Positions 25,921-35,442 of a DNA stretch of 64,000 bases are shown piece by piece (position 1 is the first letter of the stretch; each line of letters starts with the position of its first letter). This DNA comes from Bradyrhizobium sp. NDS-1. Its GTDB lineage: Bacteria > Pseudomonadota > Alphaproteobacteria > Rhizobiales > Xanthobacteraceae. Under the pieces are notes generated by a model that saw only the letters and a program-made list of their open reading frames with translations, did not search any database and was not told the DNA's origin. A program made the position numbers and the translations under genes. The stretch is from contig NZ_CP136628.1 in the NCBI RefSeq assembly GCF_032918005.1, forward strand, positions 5,813,501-5,877,500, read 5' to 3'.

Positions 25921-27657
25921 ATGACGATGCCCCTCGGTCTCCTGATCTCGGTCGGCCAGCACTCCGACAAGGGCCGCAAGCCGGTCAACCAGGACTTTCA
26001 CGGCGTTCTCATTCCCGAGGAGCCGCTGCTCAGCCTGAAGGGCATCGCCGCGGTCCTTGCCGACGGCATCTCCTCCAGCACGGTGAGCCAGATCGCCAGC
26101 GAGTCGGCGGTCAAGAGCTTCCTGATGGACTATTATTGCACGTCGGAATCCTGGACGGTGAAGACGTCCGCCCGCCGCGTGCTGGACGCAACCAATTCCT
26201 GGCTGCACGCGCAGACGCGCAAGAGCCAATACGCCTATGACCGCGACAAGGGTTATGTCTGCACCCTGACCGCCATGGTCATCAAGGCGACCACGGCGCA
26301 CATCTTTCATGTCGGCGACTGCCGCGTTTACCGCGTGGCGGGCAAGGCGCTCGAACAGCTGACCGACGATCACCGGATCATCGTGTCGTCGGAGCAGACC
26401 TATCTCGGCCGCGCACTCGGCATCAATCCGCAGCTCGAGATCGATTATCAGGCGTTCGAGGTCGAGGCCGGCGACGTTTTCCTGCTGGCGACCGACGGCG
26501 CCTACGAATTCGTCGACGCGCGCTTCGTCACGAGCGCGCTGAGCGAGCATGCAGGCGGGCTCGACGGAGCGGCCAAGGCCATCGTCGAGGAAGCCTACCG
26601 GCGCGGCAGCGACGACAACATCACCGTCCAGATCCTGCGCATCGACGCGGTGCCGCAGCGCGAGCCGGCCGGCATCTTCAATCAGACGTCACAATTGCCG
26701 CTGCCTGCGCTGCCGGAGCCGCGCGCGATCTTCGACGGCTACCGCATTGTCCGTGAGATTCACGGCAGCAGTCGCAGCCACATCTATCTCGCGGTCGACG
26801 TAGAGACCGAGGAGCCGGTCGCGCTCAAGCTGCCGTCGGTCGATTTGCGCGACAATGCCGCCTATCTCAAGCGTTTCCTGATGGAGGAATGGATCGCGCG
26901 CCGGATCGACAGCCCGCACGTGCTGAAGCCGCTGTCACAGTCCAGGCGGCGCAGTTACCTCTACGTAGCGACCGAATTCGTCGAGGGGCAAACCTTGAAG
27001 CAATGGATGACCGACAATCCACGCCCGGATCTCGAAACCGTGCGCGGACTGATCGAGCAGATCGCCGCCGGGCTGCGCGCCTTCCATCGTATGGAGATGC
27101 TGCATCAGGACCTCAGGCCCGACAACATCCTGATCGACAAGACGGGCACCGCCAAGATCATCGACTTCGGATCAGTCAAGGTGGCCGGCGTCGCGGAAGC
27201 GGCGCCGCCGGACGAGGCCGACGAAATCCTGGGCACCGTCCAGTATACAGCTCCGGAGTATTTTCTTGGGCAGGGCGGCACGCCGCGCTCCGACATGTTT
27301 TCGCTGGCGGTGATCTGCTACCAGATGCTGACCGGAAAACTGCCTTACGGCACACAGATTGCCAGGATCCGGCGCAAGGCGGACGTACGAAGGCTCAAAT
27401 ACCGCCCGGCCGACGACGATCGCAACGTGCCTGCCTGGGTCGACGGCGCGCTCAAACGCGCGCTGCATCCTGATCCCTACAAGAGGCATGAGGATCTGTC
27501 CGAATTCGTCTTCGAGCTCCGCACGCCCAACCCCGTCTATCTCGACACGCGGATCACGCCGCTGTTGGAGCGCAGTCCGTTGATGTTCTGGAAGCTGACG
27601 ACGGCGGCACTCGCCTGCGCGGTCGTCGTGCTGCTCGCGTTGCTGCACACGCGTTAA
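25921..27657 (+). CDS. Fused PP2C-type phosphatase and Ser/Thr protein kinase with C-terminal membrane anchor
   Basis: A 578-aa bifunctional protein. The PP2C half (about 5-245) keeps its metal ligands: PVNQDFHG, LADGIS, TDGAYE and SDDNIT. After a Pro-rich linker the kinase half (about 275-540) keeps VALKLP (ATP lysine), HQDLRPDN (catalytic loop, residue 394 region), DFGSVKV and YTAPEY. The last 25 residues form one hydrophobic helix ending HTR, so both domains face the cytoplasm. ATG at 25921 is used; a GTG at 25918 and an ATG at 25927 are alternatives. Similar kinases adjoin nitrate genes in Pseudomonas. It may control the FNT channel or NrtABC by phosphorylation; the target is inferred. 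Confidence 0.9.
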   Translation: MTMPLGLLISVGQHSDKGRKPVNQDFHGVLIPEEPLLSLKGIAAVLADGISSSTVSQIASESAVKSFLMDYYCTSESWTVKTSARRVLDATNSWLHAQTRKSQYAYDRDKGYVCTLTAMVIKATTAHIFHVGDCRVYRVAGKALEQLTDDHRIIVSSEQTYLGRALGINPQLEIDYQAFEVEAGDVFLLATDGAYEFVDARFVTSALSEHAGGLDGAAKAIVEEAYRRGSDDNITVQILRIDAVPQREPAGIFNQTSQLPLPALPEPRAIFDGYRIVREIHGSSRSHIYLAVDVETEEPVALKLPSVDLRDNAAYLKRFLMEEWIARRIDSPHVLKPLSQSRRRSYLYVATEFVEGQTLKQWMTDNPRPDLETVRGLIEQIAAGLRAFHRMEMLHQDLRPDNILIDKTGTAKIIDFGSVKVAGVAEAAPPDEADEILGTVQYTAPEYFLGQGGTPRSDMFSLAVICYQMLTGKLPYGTQIARIRRKADVRRLKYRPADDDRNVPAWVDGALKRALHPDPYKRHEDLSEFVFELRTPNPVYLDTRITPLLERSPLMFWKLTTAALACAVVVLLALLHTR

Positions 27658-27752
27658 ACGTATGATGGCATCGACGTCAGCCCTGTGGGGAGCAAGCGGA
27701 AGCATTGTGCTCGCCGGAGCATCTGGTGATCTGGCCGGCTGTTCGGCGTGGA

Positions 27753-27783
27753 TTGCCCCTGTCGCAGGTATAGGGTCCATATG
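27753..27783 (+). promoter_or_regulatory. Possible MerR-type operator/promoter of the P-type ATPase
   Basis: CCCCTGTC (27756) and TATAGGGT (27769) form an imperfect 21-base dyad resembling CadR/PbrR-type sites. A TTGCCC (27753) and a CATATG/TATGGA hexamer about 20 bases downstream would make the long-spacer promoter typical of MerR control. No merR gene is adjacent, and the match is imperfect. Confidence 0.3.
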
Positions 27784-27816
27784 GAGCGTCATGCCGACGA
27801 AATCGAGGTGACCGTC

Positions 27817-30036
27817 ATGACGGTATCTGTGCCGAACGAGTCCGCTGGCGCTGCCGGCAATGCGCTCAATCTGCGCGTTGAAGGCATGGACTGCGGCGCC
27901 TGCGCGATCAAAGTCGAAAACGCGCTCAAACGGCTGCCCGGCGTGAGCCACATCAATATGAACTATTCGACCGAGACGCTCTCGGTGCGCCTCGACGAGG
28001 ATCGAACCTCGCGAGAGATCATCGAGGGCAAAATCCGGGCGCTCGGCTACACACCGAAGCCGCTGAGCGGAGCGTTCCTCGGCACGTCCGACGCCACGGC
28101 CACGCACGAGCAGGCGCCGGGTGCAGAGCCCTGGTGGAAGACGCGCAGGGGCCGAATGGTTCTCGGCCTGGGCGGCCTCCTCGCGTTTGCGTTCGCCATC
28201 TCGACAGCAAGTCCCGAACTCTCGTTTTGGGGCTACGGCGCTGCAGCGCTCATCGGGCTCGTGCCGGTCGCGCGGCGGGCTTTCGTGGGCGCTCTATCCG
28301 GCACGCCGTTTGGCATCGAGACTCTCATGACCGTTGCCGCCGCCGGGGCCATCGCGATCGGTGCCGCCGAAGAGGCGGCGGTCGTCATAGTCCTGTTCGC
28401 GATCGGCGAGCTTCTGGAGACCGTGGCGGCGGGGCACGCCAGGGCGGGAATCAAAGCTCTGGTTGATCTCATGCCGCGAACCGCCCGGATCGAAGAGGGC
28501 GGCCAGGTTCGAGAGGTCCCCGTCGAGCGTTTGCGTGTGGGCGACATCATCGCGGTTCGTGCGGGCGACAGGGTGCCTTCCGATGGCGCCGTGATCGAAG
28601 GCCAATCCGAGGTTGACGAGGCGCCCGTTACTGGCGAGTCAACTCCGGTCGCAAAGGGCGTCGGCGATCAGTTATATGCCGGGAGCATCAATGCGAATGG
28701 AACGCTGCGCGTTCGGCTCACGCGCACTGCCGCTGACAATACGATTGCACGCATCATTCATCTGGTTGAAGAAGCGCAGGGATCGAAGGCGCCCACCGCG
28801 CGTTTCATCGATCAGTTTTCGGCACGATACACGCCGGCTGCCATGGCAGTGGCAGCGCTCATCATGGCCGGACCACCTCTCGTCGCCGGAGCTGATTGGT
28901 ACACCTGGATTTATCGCGGATTGGCGACCCTGCTCATCGCGTGCCCCTGCGCGCTCGTGATCTCGACGCCCGCGGTAATCGCCTCCGGCCTTGCATCGGG
29001 TGCACGGCGCGGGCTTCTCATCAAAAGCGGAGCAGCCCTGGAAATCCTGGGCAAGGTCAGGACCATCGCCTTCGACAAGACAGGCACTCTGACCGTCGGA
29101 AGGCCGCAGGTGACCGACATCACTGCGGTCGAGGGAACCGAGAACGATGTTTTGGCGAGAGCAGCGGCGGTCGAAGGCCACTCGAGCCATCCGCTCGGCC
29201 TCTCGATCGTCGCGGCGGCGAAAGCGCGCGGTCTCGCAATTCCGCAAAGTTTCGGCGGTATTGCTATTCCCGGCAAGGCCGTTACCGCGCGTCTTCGCGA
29301 GAGCTTCGTTTCCGTGGGTTCGCCGCGTTATGCGGCCGAACTCGGGCTATTGCGCGACGATGTCGCATCCGGCATCGAGGCATTCGAGCGTGAGGGGAAA
29401 ACCATCGTTGTTGTACTCGCCGGCAAGCGCGTCATTGGGTTCATCGCTCTGCGAGACGAACCACGCGAAGATGCGGCGGCCGGTATCGCTGGGCTGAAGG
29501 CGCTCGGAATTCGAACCGTCATGCTGACGGGGGACAATCGACGCACTGGCGAGGCCATCGGAAGGGCTCTCGACCTCGAAGTGCAATCCGAGCTTCTCCC
29601 CGACGCCAAGCTCGCGATCATCAATGACTTGAAAACGGCCGGTCCGATCACGATGATTGGCGATGGCATCAACGATGCCCCGGCGCTTGCGGCTGCTGAT
29701 GTCGGCGTGGCCATGGGCAACGGTACAGATGTGGCGCTGGAGACCGCAGATGCAGCGCTCCTCAGGGATCGCGTACTCGGGGTGGCCGAATTGGTCGCGC
29801 TCTCACGAGCGACGCTGTCCGTTATCCGGCAGAACATCATCATCGCGCTCGGGCTCAAGGCCGTCTTTCTAGCGACCACGGTGCTCGGCGTCACTTCGCT
29901 CTGGATGGCGATCTTGGCCGACACGGGCGCCACTGTGCTGGTCACGGCAAATGCCTTGCGCCTCTTGCGCATGGGGATCAGCTTGGAAAGCGGGACGCTT
30001 CCGAAGAAGCGGTCCCCTGAGGCATGTTTGTTATGA
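27817..30036 (+). CDS. Heavy-metal P1B-type ATPase (Zn/Cd/Pb exporter, ZntA-like)
   Basis: A 739-aa metal exporter. The N-terminal metal-binding domain has GMDCGAC (about residue 20); the membrane motif is ACPCALVIST (CPC), typical of Zn/Cd/Pb or Cu pumps; phosphorylation motif DKTGTLT, ATP-site EGHSSHPLG and the hinge GDGINDAPALAAAD follow. The motif set, including MAILADTGATVLVTANALRLL at the end, fits the Zn/Cd class. ATG at 27817 is chosen for its GAGGTGA site; ATG at 27781 would add 12 residues and overlap the proposed -10. It ends 3 bases before the end of the convergent gene. Confidence 0.92.
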   Translation: MTVSVPNESAGAAGNALNLRVEGMDCGACAIKVENALKRLPGVSHINMNYSTETLSVRLDEDRTSREIIEGKIRALGYTPKPLSGAFLGTSDATATHEQAPGAEPWWKTRRGRMVLGLGGLLAFAFAISTASPELSFWGYGAAALIGLVPVARRAFVGALSGTPFGIETLMTVAAAGAIAIGAAEEAAVVIVLFAIGELLETVAAGHARAGIKALVDLMPRTARIEEGGQVREVPVERLRVGDIIAVRAGDRVPSDGAVIEGQSEVDEAPVTGESTPVAKGVGDQLYAGSINANGTLRVRLTRTAADNTIARIIHLVEEAQGSKAPTARFIDQFSARYTPAAMAVAALIMAGPPLVAGADWYTWIYRGLATLLIACPCALVISTPAVIASGLASGARRGLLIKSGAALEILGKVRTIAFDKTGTLTVGRPQVTDITAVEGTENDVLARAAAVEGHSSHPLGLSIVAAAKARGLAIPQSFGGIAIPGKAVTARLRESFVSVGSPRYAAELGLLRDDVASGIEAFEREGKTIVVVLAGKRVIGFIALRDEPREDAAAGIAGLKALGIRTVMLTGDNRRTGEAIGRALDLEVQSELLPDAKLAIINDLKTAGPITMIGDGINDAPALAAADVGVAMGNGTDVALETADAALLRDRVLGVAELVALSRATLSVIRQNIIIALGLKAVFLATTVLGVTSLWMAILADTGATVLVTANALRLLRMGISLESGTLPKKRSPEACLL

Positions 30037-30039
30037 TGA

Positions 30040-30513
30040 TCAGAGCTTGCCTTCCATGACCAGTTCGCGGGTCCGCTTCAGCGTCGACAGCAGGGCGGCC
30101 TTGTAGCCCTGGTCGCTGTCGAACTGCGCCTGCTCGGCTTGCTCTTCGGGGCCGAACGGCTTCTTGCCGCGCAAGCCGGTGTAGCAATAGAACCGCAGTT
30201 GCAGACCCCCGGCTTCATCTTCGAACAGTTCGTTGATGATCGCGCCCTCGCGCGGACCGGTGGCCTGAAAGAAGGTCACCTTGCGCTCCGGCTCGAAGGT
30301 GATGATCTCGCGCAGATCGCTGCCTGCGATGGTAGCTTCGCGCACGATGTGCGTTGCGCTCTCCTCCACCACCTCGCAACGGGTACAGAGATCGGGTGGA
30401 AGAAACAGCCGGGCATCGCGGGCCTTGAGAACCAGGCCTTGCCAGACCTGAGCGCGAGTCAGCAGTGTCGCGCCTTGCCGATTTACAGGAACGGTGGCGG
30501 TCGAATAGATCAT
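30040..30513 (-). CDS. SRPBCC/START-like protein (DUF1857, AtaL-like)
   Basis: A 157-aa protein with the sequence style of the DUF1857/AtaL-like group of the START superfamily: N-terminal VPVNRQGATLLTRAQVWQGL, then TFFQATGPREGAIINELFED and a C-terminal long helix. These form a hydrophobic ligand pocket; the ligand is unknown. It lies 42 bases downstream of the NmrA-type SDR gene and is probably cotranscribed. Confidence 0.75.
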   Translation of the reverse strand: MIYSTATVPVNRQGATLLTRAQVWQGLVLKARDARLFLPPDLCTRCEVVEESATHIVREATIAGSDLREIITFEPERKVTFFQATGPREGAIINELFEDEAGGLQLRFYCYTGLRGKKPFGPEEQAEQAQFDSDQGYKAALLSTLKRTRELVMEGKL

Positions 30514-30555
30514 GATGGAATTCCTTGTTATCGTGATCGGAGAATGCCGTTGGCC

Positions 30556-31425
30556 TCAGGCGGAGGCAGTGATCTCGGAGACGAAGTCCCGATAGGTGCG
30601 CAAGGGGCGGCCCAGGATCTCGGTCAGACGTTCGACGTCGCCGGCATCGGGGATCATTCCCAGGGTTAGGAAACGCTCGCTCATCAGCCGCATGTCGAAC
30701 GCCATCCAGCTCGGCATGAACTGCCTGAGGTTCTTCTCGAAGCCGGCGGTCTCGTCGCCGGGATAGGCGACGGTGCGCCCCAGCACCTCGGACCAGATGC
30801 CGGCCGCCTTTCCGCCGGTCAGCACATCGGGACCAACGAGATTGATGCGCGCGAGCGGAAGCGGCGTTGCAGCCTGCTCGCGACGAACGAGCTCGATCGC
30901 GGCGATCTCGCCGATGTCGCGGGCGTCGATCATGGCGAGGCCCTTGCTGCCGATCGGCATCGGATAGACGCCATAACCAAGCACGACGTCCTTGATCGTG
31001 ACATCGTTATTCATGAAGTAGGCCGGGCGCAGAATGGTGGCGTTGAAGCCCATCTGCTCGATCTTGCGTTCGACACCGAACTTGCCGGCAAGGTGCGGGA
31101 CGTTGACGTAGCGATCGCTGTGGATCACCGAGAGGTAGACGACCTGTGCGACGCCGGCCTCGCGGGCGAGATTGAGCGCGATCAGCGCCTGCGTGAATTC
31201 GTCCGGGACCACGGCGTTGAGCAGAAACAGCGTCGAGACGCCTGACAAGGCGCCGCGCACGGAATCAACGTCCAGCAAATCGCCCTGGGAGACGGCGACG
31301 CCTGCCGGCAAATTGGCCTTCGCGGGATCTCGGACGAGCGCGCGCACATCGGCGCCGCGCTTGACGAGCTGTTCGACGACGTGGCGGCCAATCGTGCCGG
31401 TCGCACCTGTCACGAGGATGGTCAT
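30556..31425 (-). CDS. NmrA/SDR-type NAD(P)H-binding protein
   Basis: A 289-aa atypical SDR. The Rossmann motif is TGATGTIGRHVVEQL at the N-terminus. It lacks the canonical YxxxK at the usual place, as in NmrA-like and QOR2-type proteins that act as quinone reductases or redox sensors. ATG at 31425 follows GGAGTG. It is divergent from a LysR regulator, a usual arrangement for a LysR target. Confidence 0.85.
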   Translation of the reverse strand: MTILVTGATGTIGRHVVEQLVKRGADVRALVRDPAKANLPAGVAVSQGDLLDVDSVRGALSGVSTLFLLNAVVPDEFTQALIALNLAREAGVAQVVYLSVIHSDRYVNVPHLAGKFGVERKIEQMGFNATILRPAYFMNNDVTIKDVVLGYGVYPMPIGSKGLAMIDARDIGEIAAIELVRREQAATPLPLARINLVGPDVLTGGKAAGIWSEVLGRTVAYPGDETAGFEKNLRQFMPSWMAFDMRLMSERFLTLGMIPDAGDVERLTEILGRPLRTYRDFVSEITASA

Positions 31426-31527
31426 TGGGATCACTCCGGTTTGGGTCAGAAGACACCCCGAAATTAGTGATCCACATGCGAACCGATAGGCGCTATATAT
31501 GGACAGACCGTCTCATTGTTGGAACAG

Positions 31528-32418
31528 ATGGATTTACTTGCCCTCGCCGATTTCAATCTCGTCGCCCGCCACGGCGGGTTCGGAAAGGCCGCGCGCGCAA
31601 CGGGACGTCCGAAAGCAACCTTGTCCCGGCGCGTGTCCGAACTCGAGAGCAGCCTCGATTTGCGTCTCTTTGAGCGCGGGGGACGCACTCTCAAGCTGAC
31701 CCAGGAAGGACGAGCGCTCCACGAGCGGACGGGCGCACTCCTCACCGAGCTCGACGAGACGGCGGCAGCGATCGCCTCGGGCGGGGACAAGCCGAAAGGC
31801 AGGTTGCGGATCAGCGCTCCCCTGCTCTTTTCGCAAGCTGCCATGGGCAGGCTCGCGGCCGGCTTCGCCCTCAGGCATCCGCAAGTCCGGCTCGAGGTCA
31901 CGACGGATGATCGCTACGTCGACATGATCGAGGAAGGTTTCGACCTCGCGATCCGGGTCAATCCCGATCCCGACGAAAGCCTGGTCGGCCGCATCTTCTT
32001 GCGCGACCGACTGGTGGTCGTCGCCAGCCCCACGCTGAAGCGACCCAAGGGCCATCTCGCCATTCCGGTCGTCGTGCGCGGAACGGAGGACGAGGCGGCC
32101 TGGGTCATCAGGCGGCCAAGCGGTACATCGCGTATAGCCGTCGATCCCGTGCTTCGCCTGTCATCGCTGATGATGGTTCGCGACGCAGTTCGGGCCGGCG
32201 GCGGCGCTGCACGGCTGCCGCTGTCGCTCGTCAGTCACGACCTTGCCGCCGGCACACTGGTGCGCTGGGGCGACGTCCAGGGATCCGACATCGCCCTTTG
32301 GACGCTCTATCCCTCGCGGCGATTGCTGAGTGCGCGCGTCTCCGCCTTCCTCGATTATCTGAAGGAAGCTTTTCCGAAGGGAACGCCCGACGAGTTGGCG
32401 GCCTACATCGGGGGATGA
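31528..32418 (+). CDS. LysR family regulator, divergent from NmrA/SDR gene
   Basis: A 296-aa regulator of the CrgA-like subgroup. The winged helix reads DFNLVARHGGFGKAARATGRPKATLSRRVSELES; the effector domain spans about 90-290. ATG at 31528 gives the usual short lead into the helix; two TTG codons lie just upstream. The 102-base divergent region has a TATATA -10-like box. Probable targets are the SDR and DUF1857 genes. Confidence 0.9.
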   Translation: MDLLALADFNLVARHGGFGKAARATGRPKATLSRRVSELESSLDLRLFERGGRTLKLTQEGRALHERTGALLTELDETAAAIASGGDKPKGRLRISAPLLFSQAAMGRLAAGFALRHPQVRLEVTTDDRYVDMIEEGFDLAIRVNPDPDESLVGRIFLRDRLVVVASPTLKRPKGHLAIPVVVRGTEDEAAWVIRRPSGTSRIAVDPVLRLSSLMMVRDAVRAGGGAARLPLSLVSHDLAAGTLVRWGDVQGSDIALWTLYPSRRLLSARVSAFLDYLKEAFPKGTPDELAAYIGG

Positions 32419-32513
32419 GCGCATCTCCCGCAATTCACCAATAGCCCCAGCTTGCCGATTAGCTTAGACATTTCGCACGAGCGAGAAGGCCTAAGCACGG
32501 ATTGGAGCCAAAA

Positions 32514-33020
32514 GTGAACGACGTCGAACGAACCGTCAGCCCGGACGCTTTGCGAGGAAAGCTGATTCCACTGACCTCATATCGTCAGCTTCTTGACGGC
32601 CCTGAGCTGGTATCTGGCTGGCAGACGGTCAACCAATCCATGATCGACATGTTTGCCGATGCGACACATGATCATCAGTTTATTCATACGGACCGCCAAC
32701 GCGCCGAGCAGGAAACGCCATTTGGAGGCACGATTGCACACGGCTTTCTTACGCTGTCGCTTCTTTCAGCTCTCGCCTTCGACGCGATGCCCGGGGTGGA
32801 GGGAACGCGAATGGGCGTGAACTATGGCTTCGAGCGGGTCCGCTTCCTTAGCCCGGTCAGGTCTGGAGCTCGGGTCCGAGGCAAGTTCCGGTTGGCAGCA
32901 CTGACAGAGCGCGCCGTGTCGATCCAGTCCGCATGGGACAGCATCATAGAGGTCGAGGGTGCGATCAAGCCTGCCCTCGAGGCACACTGGATTACCTTGG
33001 CGCTGCTCGATCAGAAGTAG
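32514..33020 (+). CDS. MaoC/NodN-like (R)-specific enoyl-CoA hydratase
   Basis: A 168-aa hot-dog-fold protein. The active-site pattern is clear: the catalytic Asp and His in DATHDHQFIHTD and the GGTIAHGFLTLSLL helix. Related NodN proteins occur in rhizobia, but this copy is not in a nod cluster. The GTG at 32514 is chosen because GGAG precedes it by seven bases; a TTG at 32502 would lack a site. It converges on the dioxygenase gene, ending 16 bases from it. Confidence 0.88.
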   Translation: MNDVERTVSPDALRGKLIPLTSYRQLLDGPELVSGWQTVNQSMIDMFADATHDHQFIHTDRQRAEQETPFGGTIAHGFLTLSLLSALAFDAMPGVEGTRMGVNYGFERVRFLSPVRSGARVRGKFRLAALTERAVSIQSAWDSIIEVEGAIKPALEAHWITLALLDQK

Positions 33021-33036
33021 CTGAAGCGGAGATCCC

Positions 33037-33954
33037 TCACGCCGGCTCCTCGGCTCGCACCCCGAGCGGTTTCGGCGCCATGCCGCCGCCGGGCTTGAGG
33101 TGGAATTCATAAGTCATCAGGTGCCACTTTCCACTTGCCCTGGTGCCGTCGGGCATCGCGGGATCATTACGCGGCTCGACCTTGGCAATGAGGTCGTCCT
33201 TGACTCCGAACACCACGTCGGAATCCAGATATTTGTCGCCGTCCATGAAGACGTGAGTGATCAGCGGCTCATAGCCCTTCGCGTTGACCAGGAAATGCAC
33301 ATGCGCCGGGCGCATCGGGTGGCGGCCGGTCTGCACGATCATTTCACCGACCGGGCCGTCGGTCGGGATCGGATAGCTGCACGGCAAGATGGTACGGAAG
33401 AAGAAGCGGCCGTCGCTGTCGGTGATGAAGCGCGCCCGCGCCGAGGCGCCGATCTCGTCGTAGTTTGGCTTCTGGGAATCATAGAAGCCGTCATCGTCGG
33501 CATGCCAGACGTCGACCGGGACATTGGCGAGCGGCTTGCCCTTGAGGTCGGTGACACGGCTCTGCACGAACATCCGCTCGCCGGTCTGGTTGTTCGGCGA
33601 GATATCGGCACCGTGCGCGGTCACCTTGTGCTCGCCGACATAGAACGGGCCGAGCACAGTGGTCTGAGTGGCTCCGTCGCGGTCGCGATGGTTGACTGCG
33701 TCGACCAGCATGGAGACGCCGAGCACGTCGGACAGGAGAATGAATTCCTGGCGGGTGTCGGTGCATTTCTGCCCGGTCCGGGTCAGGAAATCGATGGCGT
33801 AGTCCCACTCCTCGAAGGTGAGGCCGGTCTTGCTCACGTAATCGTGCAGCGACTTCACCAATTCCTGAAGCAGGAATTTCGCGCGCGGATCGGGCGTGCT
33901 GTCGAAGCTCCTGATGACGGCTTCGGTGAGATCCGTCTCGTTGAACTGGGTCAT
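33037..33954 (-). CDS. Intradiol ring-cleavage dioxygenase (catechol/hydroxyquinol 1,2-dioxygenase)
   Basis: A 305-aa non-haem Fe(III) enzyme that opens catechols between the hydroxyls. The four iron ligands are visible: Tyr in DGFYDSQ, Tyr in CSYPIPTD, and two His in RPAHVHFLV. The N-terminal 100 residues form the helical dimer domain, and VLGPFYVGEH starts the catalytic domain. Similarity is closer to hydroxyquinol-type enzymes, but I cannot separate these by eye. No other aromatic-pathway gene is adjacent. Confidence 0.9.
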   Translation of the reverse strand: MTQFNETDLTEAVIRSFDSTPDPRAKFLLQELVKSLHDYVSKTGLTFEEWDYAIDFLTRTGQKCTDTRQEFILLSDVLGVSMLVDAVNHRDRDGATQTTVLGPFYVGEHKVTAHGADISPNNQTGERMFVQSRVTDLKGKPLANVPVDVWHADDDGFYDSQKPNYDEIGASARARFITDSDGRFFFRTILPCSYPIPTDGPVGEMIVQTGRHPMRPAHVHFLVNAKGYEPLITHVFMDGDKYLDSDVVFGVKDDLIAKVEPRNDPAMPDGTRASGKWHLMTYEFHLKPGGGMAPKPLGVRAEEPA

Positions 33955-34116
33955 GGTGGCTTGCCCTGTGTTTTTTCTCGTTCGCCCGTGGGGGCTCCTC
34001 GGAGGCGCTCCAGGAGCAGCCTACACCAGCCGGCCCCCTTGCGTTAAGCGCGAGCGGCTTGGAATGGGGCCGTCATTTGGCTATCAACGAACCGACAGAA
34101 CTGCCCGGAGGAACTG

Positions 34117-35391
34117 ATGCTCGCGCCCACCCCCGCCTCGCCCGAATCCGTCGGCATGTCCAAGGCCGCACTCGACCGAATCGATGCGCATCTGAAGAGC
34201 CGCTACATCGATGCCGGCCGCTTCCCCGGCACGCATCTTCTGGTCTACCGGCGCGGCAAGGTCGCGCACAGCTCGGTTCAGGGCCTTGCCGATGTCGAGC
34301 GCAAGCTGCCGGTCAAGGACGACACCATCTACCGCATCTATTCCATGACCAAGCCGCTCACCAGCGTCGCCTTCATGATGCTGGTCGAGCAAGGCCTCGT
34401 CGCCATCGACGAGCCCGTCGCCAAGTACATTCCGGAATGGAAGGATCTCGGCGTCTTCGTCGCCGGGACCTATCCGGCCTTCCTGGCCCGACCGCCGTCC
34501 CGGCCGATGCTGATCGTCGACCTCCTGCGGCACACCTCCGGCCTCACCTACGGCTTCCAGCAGCGCTCCAATGTCGATGCCGCCTATCGCGCCGAAAAGA
34601 TCGGCGAGGTCGAGAAGTCTGGCACGCTGCAGACCATGATCGAGGGCCTTGCCAAGATCCCGCTGGAATTCTCTCCCGGTGAATCCTGGAACTATTCGGT
34701 CTCGACCGACGTGCTCGGCTATCTCGTCGGCAAGATCTCCGGGGTGCCATTCGAGCAGTTCCTGAAATCACGCATCCTCGATCCGCTCGGCATGACCGAC
34801 ACCGATTTCCATGTGCCGGCCTCCAAGGCGCATCGGTTTGCGGCCTGTTATTCCGCCGATCCCGGCGGCGGCATGACCTTCCATGCCGGCCAGCGGCGCG
34901 AGGGCCTGACGCTCCAGGACGATCCGGCGACGAGCTCGTTCCTCACCCCGCCCTCCTTCATCTCCGGCGGAGGCGGGCTGTGCTCGACGGTCGCCGACTA
35001 TCTCACCTTCTGCCGTGCCCTGCTCAACGGCGGCGAGCTCGGCGGTGTCAGGCTGATCGGGCCGAAGACGCTGGCACTGATGACCAGCAACCACATTCCG
35101 GGCGGCCAGGCCCTGCCCGAAGTCTCCCGCTCGCTGTTCTCGGAGGCAACCTACAACGGCATCGGCTTCGGCCTCGGCTTTGCCGTCACAATGCGTCCGG
35201 CCGAGACACTGATCGCCGGCAGTCCGGGTGAATACAGTTGGGGCGGCGCGGCCACGACGTCGTTCTGGATCGACCCGGCCGAAGAGCTCATCACCATCTT
35301 CATGACGCAGGTGCTGCCGTCGAGCGCCTACCCGATCCGCCGCGAGCTGCGCAGCATGGTCTACGCCGCGATCACCGAGAGCAATCTGTAA
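34117..35391 (+). CDS. Serine hydrolase of the class C beta-lactamase/esterase family
   Basis: A 424-aa penicillin-binding-like hydrolase without a signal peptide, so cytoplasmic and probably an esterase. The nucleophile motif is SMTK (near residue 78); the second motif is the tyrosine in WNYSVSTD, and the C-terminal block is YSWGGAATTSFWIDP in place of KTG. ATG at 34117 follows GGAGGAA. It is divergent from the dioxygenase gene over 160 bases, so the two could be coregulated. Confidence 0.9.
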   Translation: MLAPTPASPESVGMSKAALDRIDAHLKSRYIDAGRFPGTHLLVYRRGKVAHSSVQGLADVERKLPVKDDTIYRIYSMTKPLTSVAFMMLVEQGLVAIDEPVAKYIPEWKDLGVFVAGTYPAFLARPPSRPMLIVDLLRHTSGLTYGFQQRSNVDAAYRAEKIGEVEKSGTLQTMIEGLAKIPLEFSPGESWNYSVSTDVLGYLVGKISGVPFEQFLKSRILDPLGMTDTDFHVPASKAHRFAACYSADPGGGMTFHAGQRREGLTLQDDPATSSFLTPPSFISGGGGLCSTVADYLTFCRALLNGGELGGVRLIGPKTLALMTSNHIPGGQALPEVSRSLFSEATYNGIGFGLGFAVTMRPAETLIAGSPGEYSWGGAATTSFWIDPAEELITIFMTQVLPSSAYPIRRELRSMVYAAITESNL

Positions 35392-35442
35392 CCCATTTGA
35401 CGGGGTCCCGCAGCCGTCGGTGCGGGACCCACTGTCAGACGC

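Noticed and set aside
24994..26550. 518-codon minus-strand frame antisense to FNT and the phosphatase-kinase
   Set aside because: The plus-strand genes have full family motifs; the antisense product is Arg/His/Asp-rich without structure.
32514..33020. Naming the MaoC-like gene nodN and calling the region symbiotic
   Set aside because: NodN-like proteins are common outside symbiosis; there is no nod box or other nod, nif or fix gene in the window.
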